Of a stretch of 55,865 bases of DNA, positions 23,643 through 32,302 are shown piece after piece. The notes beneath the pieces are model-generated. The model did no database searches and was not told the DNA's origin. It saw nothing but the letters and a program-made list of their open reading frames with translations. Both the position numbers and the translations under genes were made by a program. Positions within the stretch are counted from its first letter, which is position 1; each line of letters starts with the position of its first letter. The DNA comes from Candidatus Desulfolinea nitratireducens (GTDB lineage: Bacteria; Chloroflexota; Anaerolineae; Anaerolineales; Villigracilaceae): positions 1 to 55,865 of the forward strand of contig JACNJN010000092.1 of NCBI GenBank assembly GCA_014382535.1, read 5' to 3'.

Positions 23643-24560
23643 TTAGTCTTTCGCCAGCGATAAAAAGACATCCTCCAAGGTCGGGTCGCCCCGGTCAAGA
23701 GAGGAGACATCTATTTTCGCAGTTTTGAGTGCCCTTTTTAATTTCGTAGCCGTAATTCTCGGATCAGTGATGACCCGCAAATGGTTTCCAGCCAATCCTG
23801 CGCGCTGAACACCTTCAACCCCGGAGAGCGCTTCCAGCGCTAATTCCAATGGTGTTGCGTAAAGATCCCAAACAGGTCCGGAGAGAGTCTCCTCCTTAAG
23901 CTTGGCCGGGGAATCCATCGCCAGCAATTTCCCATCCCGCATGATGCCAACCCGCTCGCAATACTCGGCTTCGTCCATATAATGCGTGGTCACAAAAACA
24001 GTCGTTCCCTCATCAGCAAGATCGTAGATCAAATCCCAGAATACGCGGCGGGCGTTCGGGTCCACACCGCTGGTGGGCTCATCCAAAAAGAGCAATTTCG
24101 GTTGATGCACCAGAGCAATGGAGAGCGCCAGACGCTGCCGCCAACCCGCTGATAGATCGCCTGTATTTTCGCGCTCATAACCCGTCAGCCCGACCCGTGC
24201 CAGAGTTGCGTTTAAACTATTTTTATCCCTTACGCCATATACGCCACCATAAAATTCGATATTTTCCCAAACGGTCAGGTCATCGTATAAGGCAAATTTC
24301 TGTGACATATATCCTGCACGGGCGCGTACCTCTTCTGTTTGGCGGAATGCATCATATCCAAGGACAGTTGCCTGACCTTCGGTAGGTTCCAGCAATCCCA
24401 GCAACATCCGGATGGTGGTGGTTTTTCCCGATCCGTTCGGTCCAAGATAGCCAACCACCTGACCCTGATCGACCTTGAAAGAGATATGGTCAACAGCAAT
24501 AAAATCGCCAAAAAGGCGAGTCAAATTCTCTGTGATAATGGCAGGTTCAGGCATCTGCAA
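23643..24560 (-). CDS. ABC transporter ATPase (second half of a YbhF-type pair)
   Basis: The product is 305 residues. Walker A GPNGSGKTTT, signature 'LSAGWRQRLALS' and Walker B 'LLFLDEPTSGVD' are intact, and 'ATPLELALEALSGVEGVQRAGL' is the usual C-terminal extension of drug-exporter ATPases. It overlaps the upstream ATPase by 14 nt. Together the two correspond to the two halves of E. coli YbhF and should power the ABC-2 permease at 27826-28953. Confidence 0.93.
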   Translation of the reverse strand: MQMPEPAIITENLTRLFGDFIAVDHISFKVDQGQVVGYLGPNGSGKTTTIRMLLGLLEPTEGQATVLGYDAFRQTEEVRARAGYMSQKFALYDDLTVWENIEFYGGVYGVRDKNSLNATLARVGLTGYERENTGDLSAGWRQRLALSIALVHQPKLLFLDEPTSGVDPNARRVFWDLIYDLADEGTTVFVTTHYMDEAEYCERVGIMRDGKLLAMDSPAKLKEETLSGPVWDLYATPLELALEALSGVEGVQRAGLAGNHLRVITDPRITATKLKRALKTAKIDVSSLDRGDPTLEDVFLSLAKD

Positions 24561-25491
24561 TCTCCGAAGAAGTCAGGGATATAAAGACGTCTTCCAGAGT
24601 AGGTGGGATAATACGTACATCCTCCACTTTTAAACCTCGACCAGCAAGTTGATCCGGTAAACGGTTGAGTACTGCCTCAGTTTTCCCAGTGGCTACGCGC
24701 AAATGAAGGCGGTCGCCGAAGGCGTGAACCTCGAGAATATCCTTATCCATAGCGGCAGCCAGCCGCAATTCCCGGAGCGGTTCGCCGCGCAACTCGAGGA
24801 TGCTTCCCTCGAGCGCCGACCGCAATTCGGCTGGTGTCCCCGATTTTAGGAGACTACCATCCCGCAAAAAACCCAATCGTCCACAGCGGGCTGCCTCATC
24901 CATATAGGGGGTGCTGATAAGAACCGTCAGACGTTCATCGGAAACGAGACGGATGATCAGCTGCCAGAAATCCTGTCGTGTAACGGGATCAACTCCGGTG
25001 GTTGGCTCATCAAGTAAAAGGATTCGCGGTCGATGGACAAGCGCACTCGCCAACCCCAGCTTTTGTTTCATCCCACCCGATAGCTGTCCGGCACGTCGCT
25101 CTTTGAATCCCGCCAGACCTACAAATTCAAGAATATCCATACTGCGAGGCAACCACTCCTCCGTAGACAGTCCCCGTACTTCGGCAAAAAAACGGATATT
25201 TTCCAATACAGATAATTCTTCGTAAAGCGAAAACCGCTGTGAAAGATAGCCTATCCTGGCACGGATCTCTTCGCCATGCTGAAATAAATCCATTCCATCA
25301 ATAGTGATCATCCCCGCATCGGGGAGCATGGCACCGACAAGGAGGCGCAGAGTCGTGGTTTTCCCCGCACCATCTGAACCTACCAATCCATAGATCTCCC
25401 CTCTCTCAATATGCAGGAAAAGATCGTTAACGGCATGGTTTTCGCCGAAAGATTTATATAGGCCTTGCGCTTGGATAAGATATTCTGTCAC
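24547..25491 (-). CDS. ABC transporter ATPase (first half of a YbhF-type pair)
   Basis: The product is 314 residues. Walker A is 'GSDGAGKTTT', where the D and A replace the common P and N, as in the first YbhF half. The signature 'LSGGMKQKLGLA', Walker B 'ILLLDEPTTGVD' and switch His region 'VLISTPYMDEA' are present. The switch histidine is replaced by Pro in 'STPYMDEA' (usually TTHYMDEA), so this site may be catalytically weak, while the partner retains 'TTHYMDEA'. Confidence 0.93.
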   Translation of the reverse strand: MTEYLIQAQGLYKSFGENHAVNDLFLHIERGEIYGLVGSDGAGKTTTLRLLVGAMLPDAGMITIDGMDLFQHGEEIRARIGYLSQRFSLYEELSVLENIRFFAEVRGLSTEEWLPRSMDILEFVGLAGFKERRAGQLSGGMKQKLGLASALVHRPRILLLDEPTTGVDPVTRQDFWQLIIRLVSDERLTVLISTPYMDEAARCGRLGFLRDGSLLKSGTPAELRSALEGSILELRGEPLRELRLAAAMDKDILEVHAFGDRLHLRVATGKTEAVLNRLPDQLAGRGLKVEDVRIIPPTLEDVFISLTSSEIADA

Positions 25492-25506
25492 ATTAATTCT
25501 CGCTAA

Positions 25507-25956
25507 TTAATGAGGCTCGATGATCACAAATGCTTCTTTTTCAGCCAATTTCTCCAATTGCTCCCTGGTAGGCCTTTTTGGTAAAGCATGCACCTTTTGC
25601 ATGATCAGTCCAAGCATAAAGGGATGCCGCTCAAGTCGCGTTTCAATGAAATCAGCAAAACGGGATTGATCGGTGACAACCTCAGCCTGTCCCTGAAAAG
25701 ATAGTGACTTCACCCGAATCTCAACATTCGGGTTTGCCTGGATATTACGTACCCAATCCGCTTTCAGACCGCGGGCTGAGCCAAGATAATATTTTCCGTC
25801 AATTTTTTCATATTGCAAAGGTGTGACTCTTTTCAAGCCGGATTTTCGACCTGTGGTTGTTAAAAGAAGAATGATTTTGCCAATCAGAGGCCCCAACCCG
25901 ATCGCATAGAGTCCACGATGAAGTTTTTGGATGGTTTTCATACGCTGCCAGTTCAT
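25507..25956 (-). CDS. Deazaflavin (F420)-dependent nitroreductase family protein
   Basis: The product is 149 residues. 'LLLTTTGRKSGLKRVTPLQY' and 'YYLGSARGLKADWVRNIQANPNVEIRV' are diagnostic of the DDN/FMN-like split-barrel family that uses F420H2 in actinobacteria. A hydrophobic N-terminal segment suggests membrane association. It lies within the exporter operon, between the ATPases and the S23 insert. The substrate is unknown. Confidence 0.88.
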   Translation of the reverse strand: MNWQRMKTIQKLHRGLYAIGLGPLIGKIILLLTTTGRKSGLKRVTPLQYEKIDGKYYLGSARGLKADWVRNIQANPNVEIRVKSLSFQGQAEVVTDQSRFADFIETRLERHPFMLGLIMQKVHALPKRPTREQLEKLAEKEAFVIIEPH

Positions 25957-25980
25957 AAAGTTGTTCCTTTCTCTCGTTTT

Positions 25981-26045
25981 CCCGTTGGGCCGTTGGACCG
26001 TTATCCCGTTGGGCCGTTGGACCGTTATCCCGTTGGGCCGTTGAA
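25981..26045. repeat. 24-bp tandem repeat (CCGTTGG-rich) beside the S23 gene
   Basis: Two identical 24-bp units (25981-26004 and 26005-26028, each CCCGTTGGGCCGTTGG plus ACCGTTAT) are followed by a 17-bp partial third. The reverse complement ends in CCAACGGGAAAACG. The other side of the S23 gene (26493-26510) has the similar CCAACCGGAAAACG, so the gene seems framed by related sequence. Confidence 0.75.
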
Positions 26046-26057
26046 CAACTGGGATCG

Positions 26058-26468
26058 TTAGGGGAGGTAGTCTACGCCTTTTTCGCGAACGCCGAGGGGG
26101 GGAGGGTGAGATTTTAGATAGGCGATAAAACGCACAAGTTGGCGCAATGCTTTATCGGCAAGATCAAAAGCCTGGGCAAATTGCCCCTTTGCAATATAGG
26201 ATTGGTCAAGCGCAATATAGAGTTGGCTTCGAACTTCGCCAGCTGAGGCTTTCGCAATACCTAGGTAACGAATAAATTGTGCCTGGGTTTGGCTTTCAAA
26301 ACCTTCGGCAATATTGCTCATCACTGAAACTGACGCGCATCTGATTTGATCTCTCAATCCAAAATCGCGAGAAAAATCTCCTTGTGATGAAAATTCATAG
26401 ATCAAGTTTGTCAATTCACGAGCTGTTTTCCATGCTTCGATCTCTTCAAATCTTGAAATCGTGGGCAT
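26058..26468 (-). CDS. Four-helix-bundle protein (23S rRNA intervening-sequence / S23 family)
   Basis: The product is about 136 residues, starting at an ATG with GGAGGT 6 nt upstream. An earlier in-frame ATG at 26495 lies in the flanking repeat and is rejected. Signature segments are 'FEEIEAWKTARELTNLIYEFS', 'LRDQIRCASVSVMSNIAEGFE' and 'FIRYLGIAKASAGEVRSQLYIALD'. The family is known from rRNA intervening sequences and is related to the Avd subunit of diversity-generating retroelements. No reverse transcriptase is near. It splits an otherwise continuous ABC exporter operon. Confidence 0.92.
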   Translation of the reverse strand: MPTISRFEEIEAWKTARELTNLIYEFSSQGDFSRDFGLRDQIRCASVSVMSNIAEGFESQTQAQFIRYLGIAKASAGEVRSQLYIALDQSYIAKGQFAQAFDLADKALRQLVRFIAYLKSHPPPLGVREKGVDYLP

Positions 26469-26515
26469 ACAACCTCCAATGGAATGACGAGCCAACCGGA
26501 AAACGGGTTGACAGG

Positions 26516-27817
26516 CTAACGAAAGGAAAGGTCCCCAGGCATGCCGGGTTTTAACTTCCTTTCCGGATCTGTCACCTTCAGCTTGATGGCATAAACAGTA
26601 CTGCTGCGCCCTTCCACAGTCTGGACATTGCGTGGTGTATATTCGGCAGTATTGGCGATAGAAATAACGCTTGCAGAAAAACTGTCATCAGGGAAGGAAT
26701 CGACCTTGATCTCAGCCTGCTGCCCCAGCGAAATTTCACCGTAGCGATCCTCAGGTACATAGACTGTGATGGTCAAATCAGCCAGGTTGGCGATGGATAG
26801 AACTGTAGCTCCAGGCTGAACAAATTCACCTGGCTCCACATTACGCGTCAGAATGGTCCCACTGATCGGAGAATAAACCGACAGTTTGGTCATTTGTGCA
26901 TCAATCAAATCCAGATTAGCTTCTGACTGTTGGTGTGAGGATCGGGCTTGTTCAAGTGCGTTTATAGCGCTGATTACCGCCGGTGATTCCGCGCCAGTTT
27001 CAAGGATAACCAGATGAGCAGAGGCCACGTCATAGCGCTGTTGGGCAACAACAACCTTGCCGCGCGCATCCTGCACATCATTTGCTATCTGGCTATTGAT
27101 TAAATCAAAATATGCTGCTTCGGCGGCGTTTAGTTCATCTTCAGCCTCATTATAGGCATCGTAAGCGGCATCACGTAATCCACCACCCTGGGCGGCATAC
27201 TCTGATTGAATTTTGACATCCTGGGCAACGAGGAATGCGGTCCGGGCGAAACTCAGGCGTTTTTCAGCATCAAGAAAATCGGCGTTATCCAAATCTATGA
27301 TAACTTTTTCCAATTCTATTCTTGCATCAGAAAGGGCGGTACCGGCCGCCTGGACCTCCTCCTTTGCTGCATCAATTTGCTCTGGTTTGAGAAAATACCA
27401 GAGAGGATAAGTGAACTCATCTGGCGCAGAAAAGCGCCAATCTGTGGCCGTAGAGGCTTGTTGCGCGATCACTGCATTTTGCAAAGCCAGATCGTAATTA
27501 TGCTGCGCGGTCTTCAAGGCGATGTTGGCGGCATCCACATGAGCCGAAGCGACTGCTCGTTGTGCAATCAGCAAACTATCATCCAGGTGGAGAAGCGGTG
27601 TGCCAGCCTCCACGATATCGCTTTCTTCGGCTAAAACTGCGGTCACCTTGCCAGCCAACTCAGGTGATATATCAACAGTGGTAACTTCAATTGTGCCAGA
27701 GGCAGTTAATCCGCCATTATTCTCAGCAAACATCTTCTGTAAACCAAAATAGCTTGCAACCAACACAGCTAGAAGCAAAACGACAATTACAGGGACAGGG
27801 GGGCGTTTCTTATGCAT
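26516..27817 (-). CDS. HlyD-family membrane fusion (adaptor) protein
   Basis: The product is 433 residues. One N-terminal membrane helix (about 7-28) is followed by a biotinyl-lipoyl-like half motif ('GKVTAVLAEESDIVEAGTPLLHLDDS'), a long alpha-helical hairpin (about 75-290) and then a second lipoyl half and beta-barrel ('YSPISGTILTRNVEPGEFVQPGATVLSIANLADL'). It corresponds to YbhG. In a monoderm-type envelope it would couple the ABC pump to the outside without TolC. The stop lies right at the edge of the S23 flanking sequence. Confidence 0.92.
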   Translation of the reverse strand: MHKKRPPVPVIVVLLLAVLVASYFGLQKMFAENNGGLTASGTIEVTTVDISPELAGKVTAVLAEESDIVEAGTPLLHLDDSLLIAQRAVASAHVDAANIALKTAQHNYDLALQNAVIAQQASTATDWRFSAPDEFTYPLWYFLKPEQIDAAKEEVQAAGTALSDARIELEKVIIDLDNADFLDAEKRLSFARTAFLVAQDVKIQSEYAAQGGGLRDAAYDAYNEAEDELNAAEAAYFDLINSQIANDVQDARGKVVVAQQRYDVASAHLVILETGAESPAVISAINALEQARSSHQQSEANLDLIDAQMTKLSVYSPISGTILTRNVEPGEFVQPGATVLSIANLADLTITVYVPEDRYGEISLGQQAEIKVDSFPDDSFSASVISIANTAEYTPRNVQTVEGRSSTVYAIKLKVTDPERKLKPGMPGDLSFR

Positions 27818-27825
27818 AGGAACTC

Positions 27826-28953
27826 CTAATCAAGTCGTTTGCGGAAGCGCATGGCTGCCGCACCCATGATGCCAACACCAAAAATGGCGAGGGCTATGAT
27901 CTCATTTTGCAGGGCTGCTGCTCCAACCCCTTTCAGAAGCAGAGACCGAATAATGACCAGGTAATAGCGCAAAGGTATTATGGAGGAAACCCAGCGCAAA
28001 ACTGGTGGCATAGCTTCAATTGGGAACAAAAAACCAGATAGAAAAATTGCTGGTAAAAGCGTCATCCAGACAGTCATAAAGGCTTCCTGCTGTGTATTGG
28101 CAGTGGTTGAGGCAAATAAGCCAATTCCCAGGCCAGAAAGAAGCAGTAATCCAGACGTGCCAATGATCAGACCCAGATCACCACGCACCGGCACTTTAAA
28201 CCACAGGTTACCGATCGCCAGCACGACCAGGGTATCAAAAAGAGAAAGGATCACGTAAGGCATCAGCTTTCCTACGACCAATTCCCATGAACGGATAGGT
28301 GTGACGATCAACTGCTCAATAGTGCCACGTTCGCGTTCACGGACAATGGTCGTAGCCGTCAGAATGGATGTGATCGCAAAAAGGATCATCCCGATCACAC
28401 CGGGGATCATGAAGTAGGCACTGTCCAGATCGGGGTTGTACCAGACCTGCGTGCGGACTTCGAGGGGGGGATTGAATTCGGCGCTTCGTCCGGTGCGAGC
28501 GGCTTGCTCCTGCATTAATTTGGTGGCGTGCGACTGCCCGATCAGCCGTGCGGTTGAGAGCGCCGTTCCTCCAACAGTTGAATCGGAACCATCCAAAATC
28601 ATCGCCACTTGAGCATCTCCTTCAAGCAGACGCTGGCTATAATCCGGTGGAATAATGAGCGCAGCACGCGCTTCGCCTCTTTCGATCAGATCACGAACTT
28701 CCGCATCTGAGCCAATATCGTAGGCGATCCGAAAATAGTCTGCAGAACGGAAGGCATCCAATAAGGCCCGTGATTCCGGACTGCGACTCTGATCCCAAAC
28801 GGCGATGGGCACATTGCGAACATCAGTTGTCGCCGCATATCCCAGCAGAAATAACTGCATCACCGGAACTACGAGAATCATTGCCAAAGTACGTGGGTCT
28901 CGGATAATCTGGATAAATTCCTTGCGAATTATGGAGAACAGGCGAGAGTTCAT
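27826..28953 (-). CDS. ABC-2 type permease (YbhS/YbhR-like)
   Basis: The product is 375 residues of the ABC2_membrane_3 type: N-terminal helix ('IRDPRTLAMILVVPVMQLFLLGYAAT'), a large extracytoplasmic domain (about 45-175), then five membrane helices with 'RERERGTIEQLIVTPIRSWELVVGK' as the coupling segment. Only one permease gene is present, where YbhFSR uses two, so a homodimer is likely. The gap to the HlyD gene is 8 nt. Confidence 0.93.
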   Translation of the reverse strand: MNSRLFSIIRKEFIQIIRDPRTLAMILVVPVMQLFLLGYAATTDVRNVPIAVWDQSRSPESRALLDAFRSADYFRIAYDIGSDAEVRDLIERGEARAALIIPPDYSQRLLEGDAQVAMILDGSDSTVGGTALSTARLIGQSHATKLMQEQAARTGRSAEFNPPLEVRTQVWYNPDLDSAYFMIPGVIGMILFAITSILTATTIVRERERGTIEQLIVTPIRSWELVVGKLMPYVILSLFDTLVVLAIGNLWFKVPVRGDLGLIIGTSGLLLLSGLGIGLFASTTANTQQEAFMTVWMTLLPAIFLSGFLFPIEAMPPVLRWVSSIIPLRYYLVIIRSLLLKGVGAAALQNEIIALAIFGVGIMGAAAMRFRKRLD

Positions 28954-28960
28954 AGGTCTC

Positions 28961-29623
28961 CTATTTGGCTGGCTCCCCGTAAATACGGCGAATATCGGGC
29001 AATTCGGTACAATAGAAATGCACCCAGATATATAGATGATTGAATGCTACTGCCACTAATGCAGCCTTTGACAAGGTTGCCAAAGCAATCGCCCACAAAA
29101 TCAGAAAGCCAAATTTGTACATGGCATTATCTGTATATTTGAACATTCCCTGTTTGACAAATAGCTTGTTTCGATAGGAAGGATCAAAATGATCAATACC
29201 ATAGGCGCGGTTTATTCCAAAGTATTTCACAACGGAATACATACTGTAGACGAAGGGCAAAATCAGTAATCCAGCAATCAGATATGCCAGGATTGGATCT
29301 AGTGCCAGCGTTTTGTAATTTGCCAGACCTACTAAAATTAGGGAGACCGGTCGACCGGCGAAGAATATCGTAAAGACAACTTTATAGATAGGGAATCCTT
29401 TTTCACCAAACCAACGTGTGATCAACCCATGATGTAGCTCCAGACGCCAGAAGAGCCATACAATTATTTGATGGATAATAGGGATAGCGATCGCAATCCA
29501 GAGCCAGGTCTGAGTGCTGATTCCCCATAATTCACCGATCAATACATCACCACGTGCCAGCATGGTTACCCCTGCCAGCAAGAGAATAAGAATAAAATAA
29601 TGCCAACCTTGTTTTTCAAACAT
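28961..29623 (-). CDS. PEMT/ICMT-like integral membrane methyltransferase
   Basis: The product is 220 residues with five to six membrane helices. 'GMFKYTDNAMYKFGFL' resembles the G-x-Y/F-RxxxNPMY motif of phospholipid and isoprenylcysteine methyltransferases, and 'HFYCTELPDIRRIYG' matches their C-terminal Glu-containing end (EEpxLxxxyG). The substrate may be a lipid. It lies between the regulator and the permease with gaps of 3 and 7 nt, so it belongs to the exporter operon. Confidence 0.65.
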   Translation of the reverse strand: MFEKQGWHYFILILLLAGVTMLARGDVLIGELWGISTQTWLWIAIAIPIIHQIIVWLFWRLELHHGLITRWFGEKGFPIYKVVFTIFFAGRPVSLILVGLANYKTLALDPILAYLIAGLLILPFVYSMYSVVKYFGINRAYGIDHFDPSYRNKLFVKQGMFKYTDNAMYKFGFLILWAIALATLSKAALVAVAFNHLYIWVHFYCTELPDIRRIYGEPAK

Positions 29624-29626
29624 TGT

Positions 29627-30235
29627 TCACTGATTCCTTTCTAAAATGCCATACAAAAAATATTCCATATAGGTTTCAAGACTCATCTCTCGCAATTCAG
29701 CCGGTAACTCCGGGTTGGTCATCAAGAATTCAGTGATGTAAAATGACATAATTGAACCAACGAATAGACGTATCAGCTGAGGCAGGGGCATTTCTCGCAC
29801 GCCGCTATCGGAAGATAAAAAACGCTGCAATATAGGTAAAGTCTTAGGGAAAATAGATTCATATAATTTTTGGAAGTGCTTTCCATTGAATTCCACAATT
29901 TCGATGAACATCAACTTGATGAAATCAGGATGGCGTCCCAATTCTTCCTGAATACCTCGCGCTGAATTTCGAATAAATTCATCTATGTTATCTCCGGGAG
30001 CATCTTGAATGATCGGTAATATTTTTATATACGGATGCTGGTCAATAATCAGTTCCTGGAATATTTCGTCTTTACCTTTGAAATGATTGTAAATCCCGCC
30101 CAAAGCAACGCCAGCTTCTTCCGAAATCTGGCGCATGGATGTTGCTGAATACCCCTGCTCAAGGAAGAGCTTATAAGCAGTTTCTTCTATTGCTAGTCTT
30201 GTACGCTTTCCTTTGGAAAGAGGTATTTCTGGCAT
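29627..30235 (-). CDS. TetR-family repressor
   Basis: The product is about 202 residues from the ATG at 30235. The HTH is 'SATSMRQISEEAGVALGGIYNHFKGKDEIF', and the rest is the helical ligand and dimer domain. An earlier in-frame ATG at 30292 would begin inside the promoter and is rejected. It is the first gene of the export operon and probably autoregulates through the palindrome at 30255-30268, as CecR-type regulators do. Confidence 0.92.
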   Translation of the reverse strand: MPEIPLSKGKRTRLAIEETAYKLFLEQGYSATSMRQISEEAGVALGGIYNHFKGKDEIFQELIIDQHPYIKILPIIQDAPGDNIDEFIRNSARGIQEELGRHPDFIKLMFIEIVEFNGKHFQKLYESIFPKTLPILQRFLSSDSGVREMPLPQLIRLFVGSIMSFYITEFLMTNPELPAELREMSLETYMEYFLYGILERNQ

Positions 30236-30254
30236 GGTTTCACCAAAATAAGTG

Positions 30255-30299
30255 AACGAACGTTCGTTTTTATTGTAGCGTTTTTTGAACAAAAGTCAA
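30255..30299 (-). promoter_or_regulatory. Promoter and TetR operator of the export operon
   Basis: On the minus strand TTGACT (30294-30299) and TACAAT (30272-30277) are spaced 16 bp. A perfect 14-bp palindrome AACGAACGTTCGTT (30255-30268) follows 3 nt after the -10 box, over the likely transcript start. This is a textbook position for repression by the TetR protein encoded immediately downstream. Confidence 0.8.
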
Positions 30300-30432
30300 G
30301 TAGAAATTTATTAAACATCTGGAAGCTTTATATAACGGTAGATTCCCAGTTATAAACAAATATCTTTGATAGAACCTGAGAGGGCACTCGGTTACAATTA
30401 CACCAATAATATAAATATTTAGAGGATTTTAA

Positions 30433-31584
30433 ATGCGCAAAGTCGCAATCATTGGCATTGGCCAAACAAAAGTTGATGAACATTGGAACCGCACCATTCG
30501 GGATTTGGCTGGAGAGGCAATTTTTGCCGCGCTTCAGGATGCGGGTCGGGAAGAATTTGAGGCATTATTTAGCGGAAATATGCTATCCGGGCTGATAGAC
30601 CAGCAAAATAATCTTGGGGCGGTGATCGCTGACTGGATCGGCTTCAAAGGGGAATCGATCAAAATCGAATCCGCTTGCTCCTCCGGTGGAGCCGCTTTTC
30701 GGGCGGGCATCATGGCCATCGCTTCAGGTGAGTTGGATTCCGCAATGGTCGTCGGTGTCGAAAAGATGACCGACGCTGCACCCACAGAAGTCACATCTGC
30801 TCTGGCAACCGCCGCCGATTCAGATTGGGAACTGGAGCAAGGCATCTCTTTCGTGGGCTTAAATGCGCTCATCATGCGTCGCTATATGCACGAATACGGC
30901 TGGAAGCATGAAGATTTTGCGCCCTTTTCACTTAATGCCCACGCCAATGCAACCCATAACCCAAATGCGCGGCTGCCCTATCCAATCACATTAGATCAAT
31001 TCAACAATGCACACATGGTCGCCACACCAATTAATCTAATGGATGCTTCGCCAATTGGCGATGGGGCAGCTGCGGTATTGATCGTACCCCTGGAGAATGT
31101 GCGCGATAACAAAGGGGCGGTGCAAATCACGGGATCCGGGGCAGCTACCGATACGATTAGCGTTCACTCCCGGAAGGCGCCGCTCTTTTTACAGGCAGCT
31201 TACCTTTCAGCACAACGTGCTTATTCCGAGGCAAATATCACCCCCCAGCAGATAGATTTTTTCGAATTGCACGATGCTTTTTCAATCATGTCTGCGCTCT
31301 CGCTGGAGGCCTGCGGATTTGCAGAACGAGGCCAGGGGCCAAGACTCGGGCTTGATAACGAGATCACGCCAAAAGGGGGGCGTATCCCGATCTGCACACG
31401 CGGTGGGTTAAAGGCACGCGGTCATCCTGTCGGTGCAACCGGAATCTATCAGATAGTCGAAACCGTCCAGCAATTACGCGGCGAATGTGGCGAAACTCAA
31501 GTGGCTGCTGCAAAAATTGGCATGACCCAAAATATTGGTGGCTCTGGTGCAAGCATCCTGACGCATATCATACAAATTATCTAG
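30433..31584 (+). CDS. Thiolase (archaeal/SCP-x type)
   Basis: The product is 383 residues. The nucleophilic Cys is in 'KIESACSSGGAAFRAG', a catalytic His in 'FELHDAFSIMSAL' and the C-terminal motif is 'GGLKARGHPVGATGIYQIVE'. Members condense or cleave acyl-CoA. In archaea the gene is usually next to HMG-CoA synthase and a DUF35 zinc-ribbon partner. Neither is in the window, so the role here is open. AGAGGAT lies upstream of the ATG. Confidence 0.9.
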   Translation: MRKVAIIGIGQTKVDEHWNRTIRDLAGEAIFAALQDAGREEFEALFSGNMLSGLIDQQNNLGAVIADWIGFKGESIKIESACSSGGAAFRAGIMAIASGELDSAMVVGVEKMTDAAPTEVTSALATAADSDWELEQGISFVGLNALIMRRYMHEYGWKHEDFAPFSLNAHANATHNPNARLPYPITLDQFNNAHMVATPINLMDASPIGDGAAAVLIVPLENVRDNKGAVQITGSGAATDTISVHSRKAPLFLQAAYLSAQRAYSEANITPQQIDFFELHDAFSIMSALSLEACGFAERGQGPRLGLDNEITPKGGRIPICTRGGLKARGHPVGATGIYQIVETVQQLRGECGETQVAAAKIGMTQNIGGSGASILTHIIQII

Positions 31585-31593
31585 CTAAAATCC

Positions 31594-31623
31594 TTGACAC
31601 CCCACTTTGTTTCCTTCTATACT
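31594..31623 (+). promoter_or_regulatory. Promoter of first PilZ gene
   Basis: TTGACA (31594-31599) and TATACT (31618-31623), spacer 18 bp, begin 9 nt after the thiolase stop. Layout and boxes are identical to those before the second PilZ gene. Confidence 0.8.
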
Positions 31624-31650
31624 GAGTGAACCTTTAAATGGAGAATAGAG

Positions 31651-32043
31651 ATGAGCGAAAAAAGAAGCGAAAATCGCAGGGATTTTTCCTATTACATGCA
31701 GCTAACGGACGCCGCTACGCAAACTCCGGTCGGACATTTGGCAGATATTAGCTCAGGTGGTTTTAAACTCGACTGCGATAAACCAATACCAGCAGACCAA
31801 AATTTCAGTTTGCGTCTAAATTTGACAAAAGATATTTCCGATAAGCAATTCATGGTTTTTCAGGCACGCAGTAAATGGTGTCATGCAGATCCAATTGACC
31901 CTTTTGTTTTTAATGTTGGTTTTCATATAGTTGATATTCATCCTGGTGATCTTGATATTTTCATTCGGGTTGTCCAATTATATGGAAAGAATAAACCAAA
32001 AAGAAATGCACCACCACCGCGCGGAAGCAGCAGAAGCAGGTAA
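31651..32043 (+). CDS. PilZ-domain protein (copy 1)
   Basis: The product is 130 residues and a single PilZ domain. The N-terminal arginines ('KRSENRRDF') and 'DISSGGFKL' (D/NxSxxG) form the cyclic-di-GMP site. 'RSKWC' and 'YNVGF/FNVGF' strands follow. A basic C-terminal tail (PKRNAPPPRGSSRSR) distinguishes it from copy 2. It probably acts as a c-di-GMP receiver with an unknown partner. The N-terminal 30 codons are nearly the same as in copy 2. Confidence 0.9.
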   Translation: MSEKRSENRRDFSYYMQLTDAATQTPVGHLADISSGGFKLDCDKPIPADQNFSLRLNLTKDISDKQFMVFQARSKWCHADPIDPFVFNVGFHIVDIHPGDLDIFIRVVQLYGKNKPKRNAPPPRGSSRSR

Positions 32044-32249
32044 GTTATTTCCCCCATTTAGGTGGCTTATTATTTAAGGATTTTTATGATTAGTAACAAC
32101 ATAATAAAAATAATAATCGGCGAAAGGTCAGTGTTGACCTGGTTGAACATTTTTATTTATGGAAGACCAAAAAATGGTTTGGCCACCATATCGGGAGCTC
32201 TGATGCAATCACCATGACACTTAACCTATAAAATTTCTAGGTAAATGTC
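32044..32249. other. Gap between the PilZ copies
   Basis: This is AT-rich non-coding sequence. TTTCCCCCATTTAGGTGGC at about 32046 looks like a decayed version of the hairpin after copy 2. I see no gene or RNA in the rest. Confidence 0.35.
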
Positions 32250-32279
32250 TTGACACTCAGCTTTGATCTCTACTATACT
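32250..32279 (+). promoter_or_regulatory. Promoter of second PilZ gene
   Basis: TTGACA (32250-32255) and TATACT (32274-32279) are spaced 18 bp, matching the promoter at 31594-31623 box for box. Confidence 0.8.
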
Positions 32280-32302
32280 TGCGATAGACAAGGAGATTTG
32301 TT

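Noticed and set aside
25981-26045. Short direct repeats that could suggest a CRISPR array
   Set aside because: The units are contiguous tandem copies with no unique spacers, and no cas gene is present.
26058-26468. Diversity-generating retroelement, because S23 proteins resemble Avd
   Set aside because: No reverse transcriptase, template repeat or variable repeat is seen nearby.
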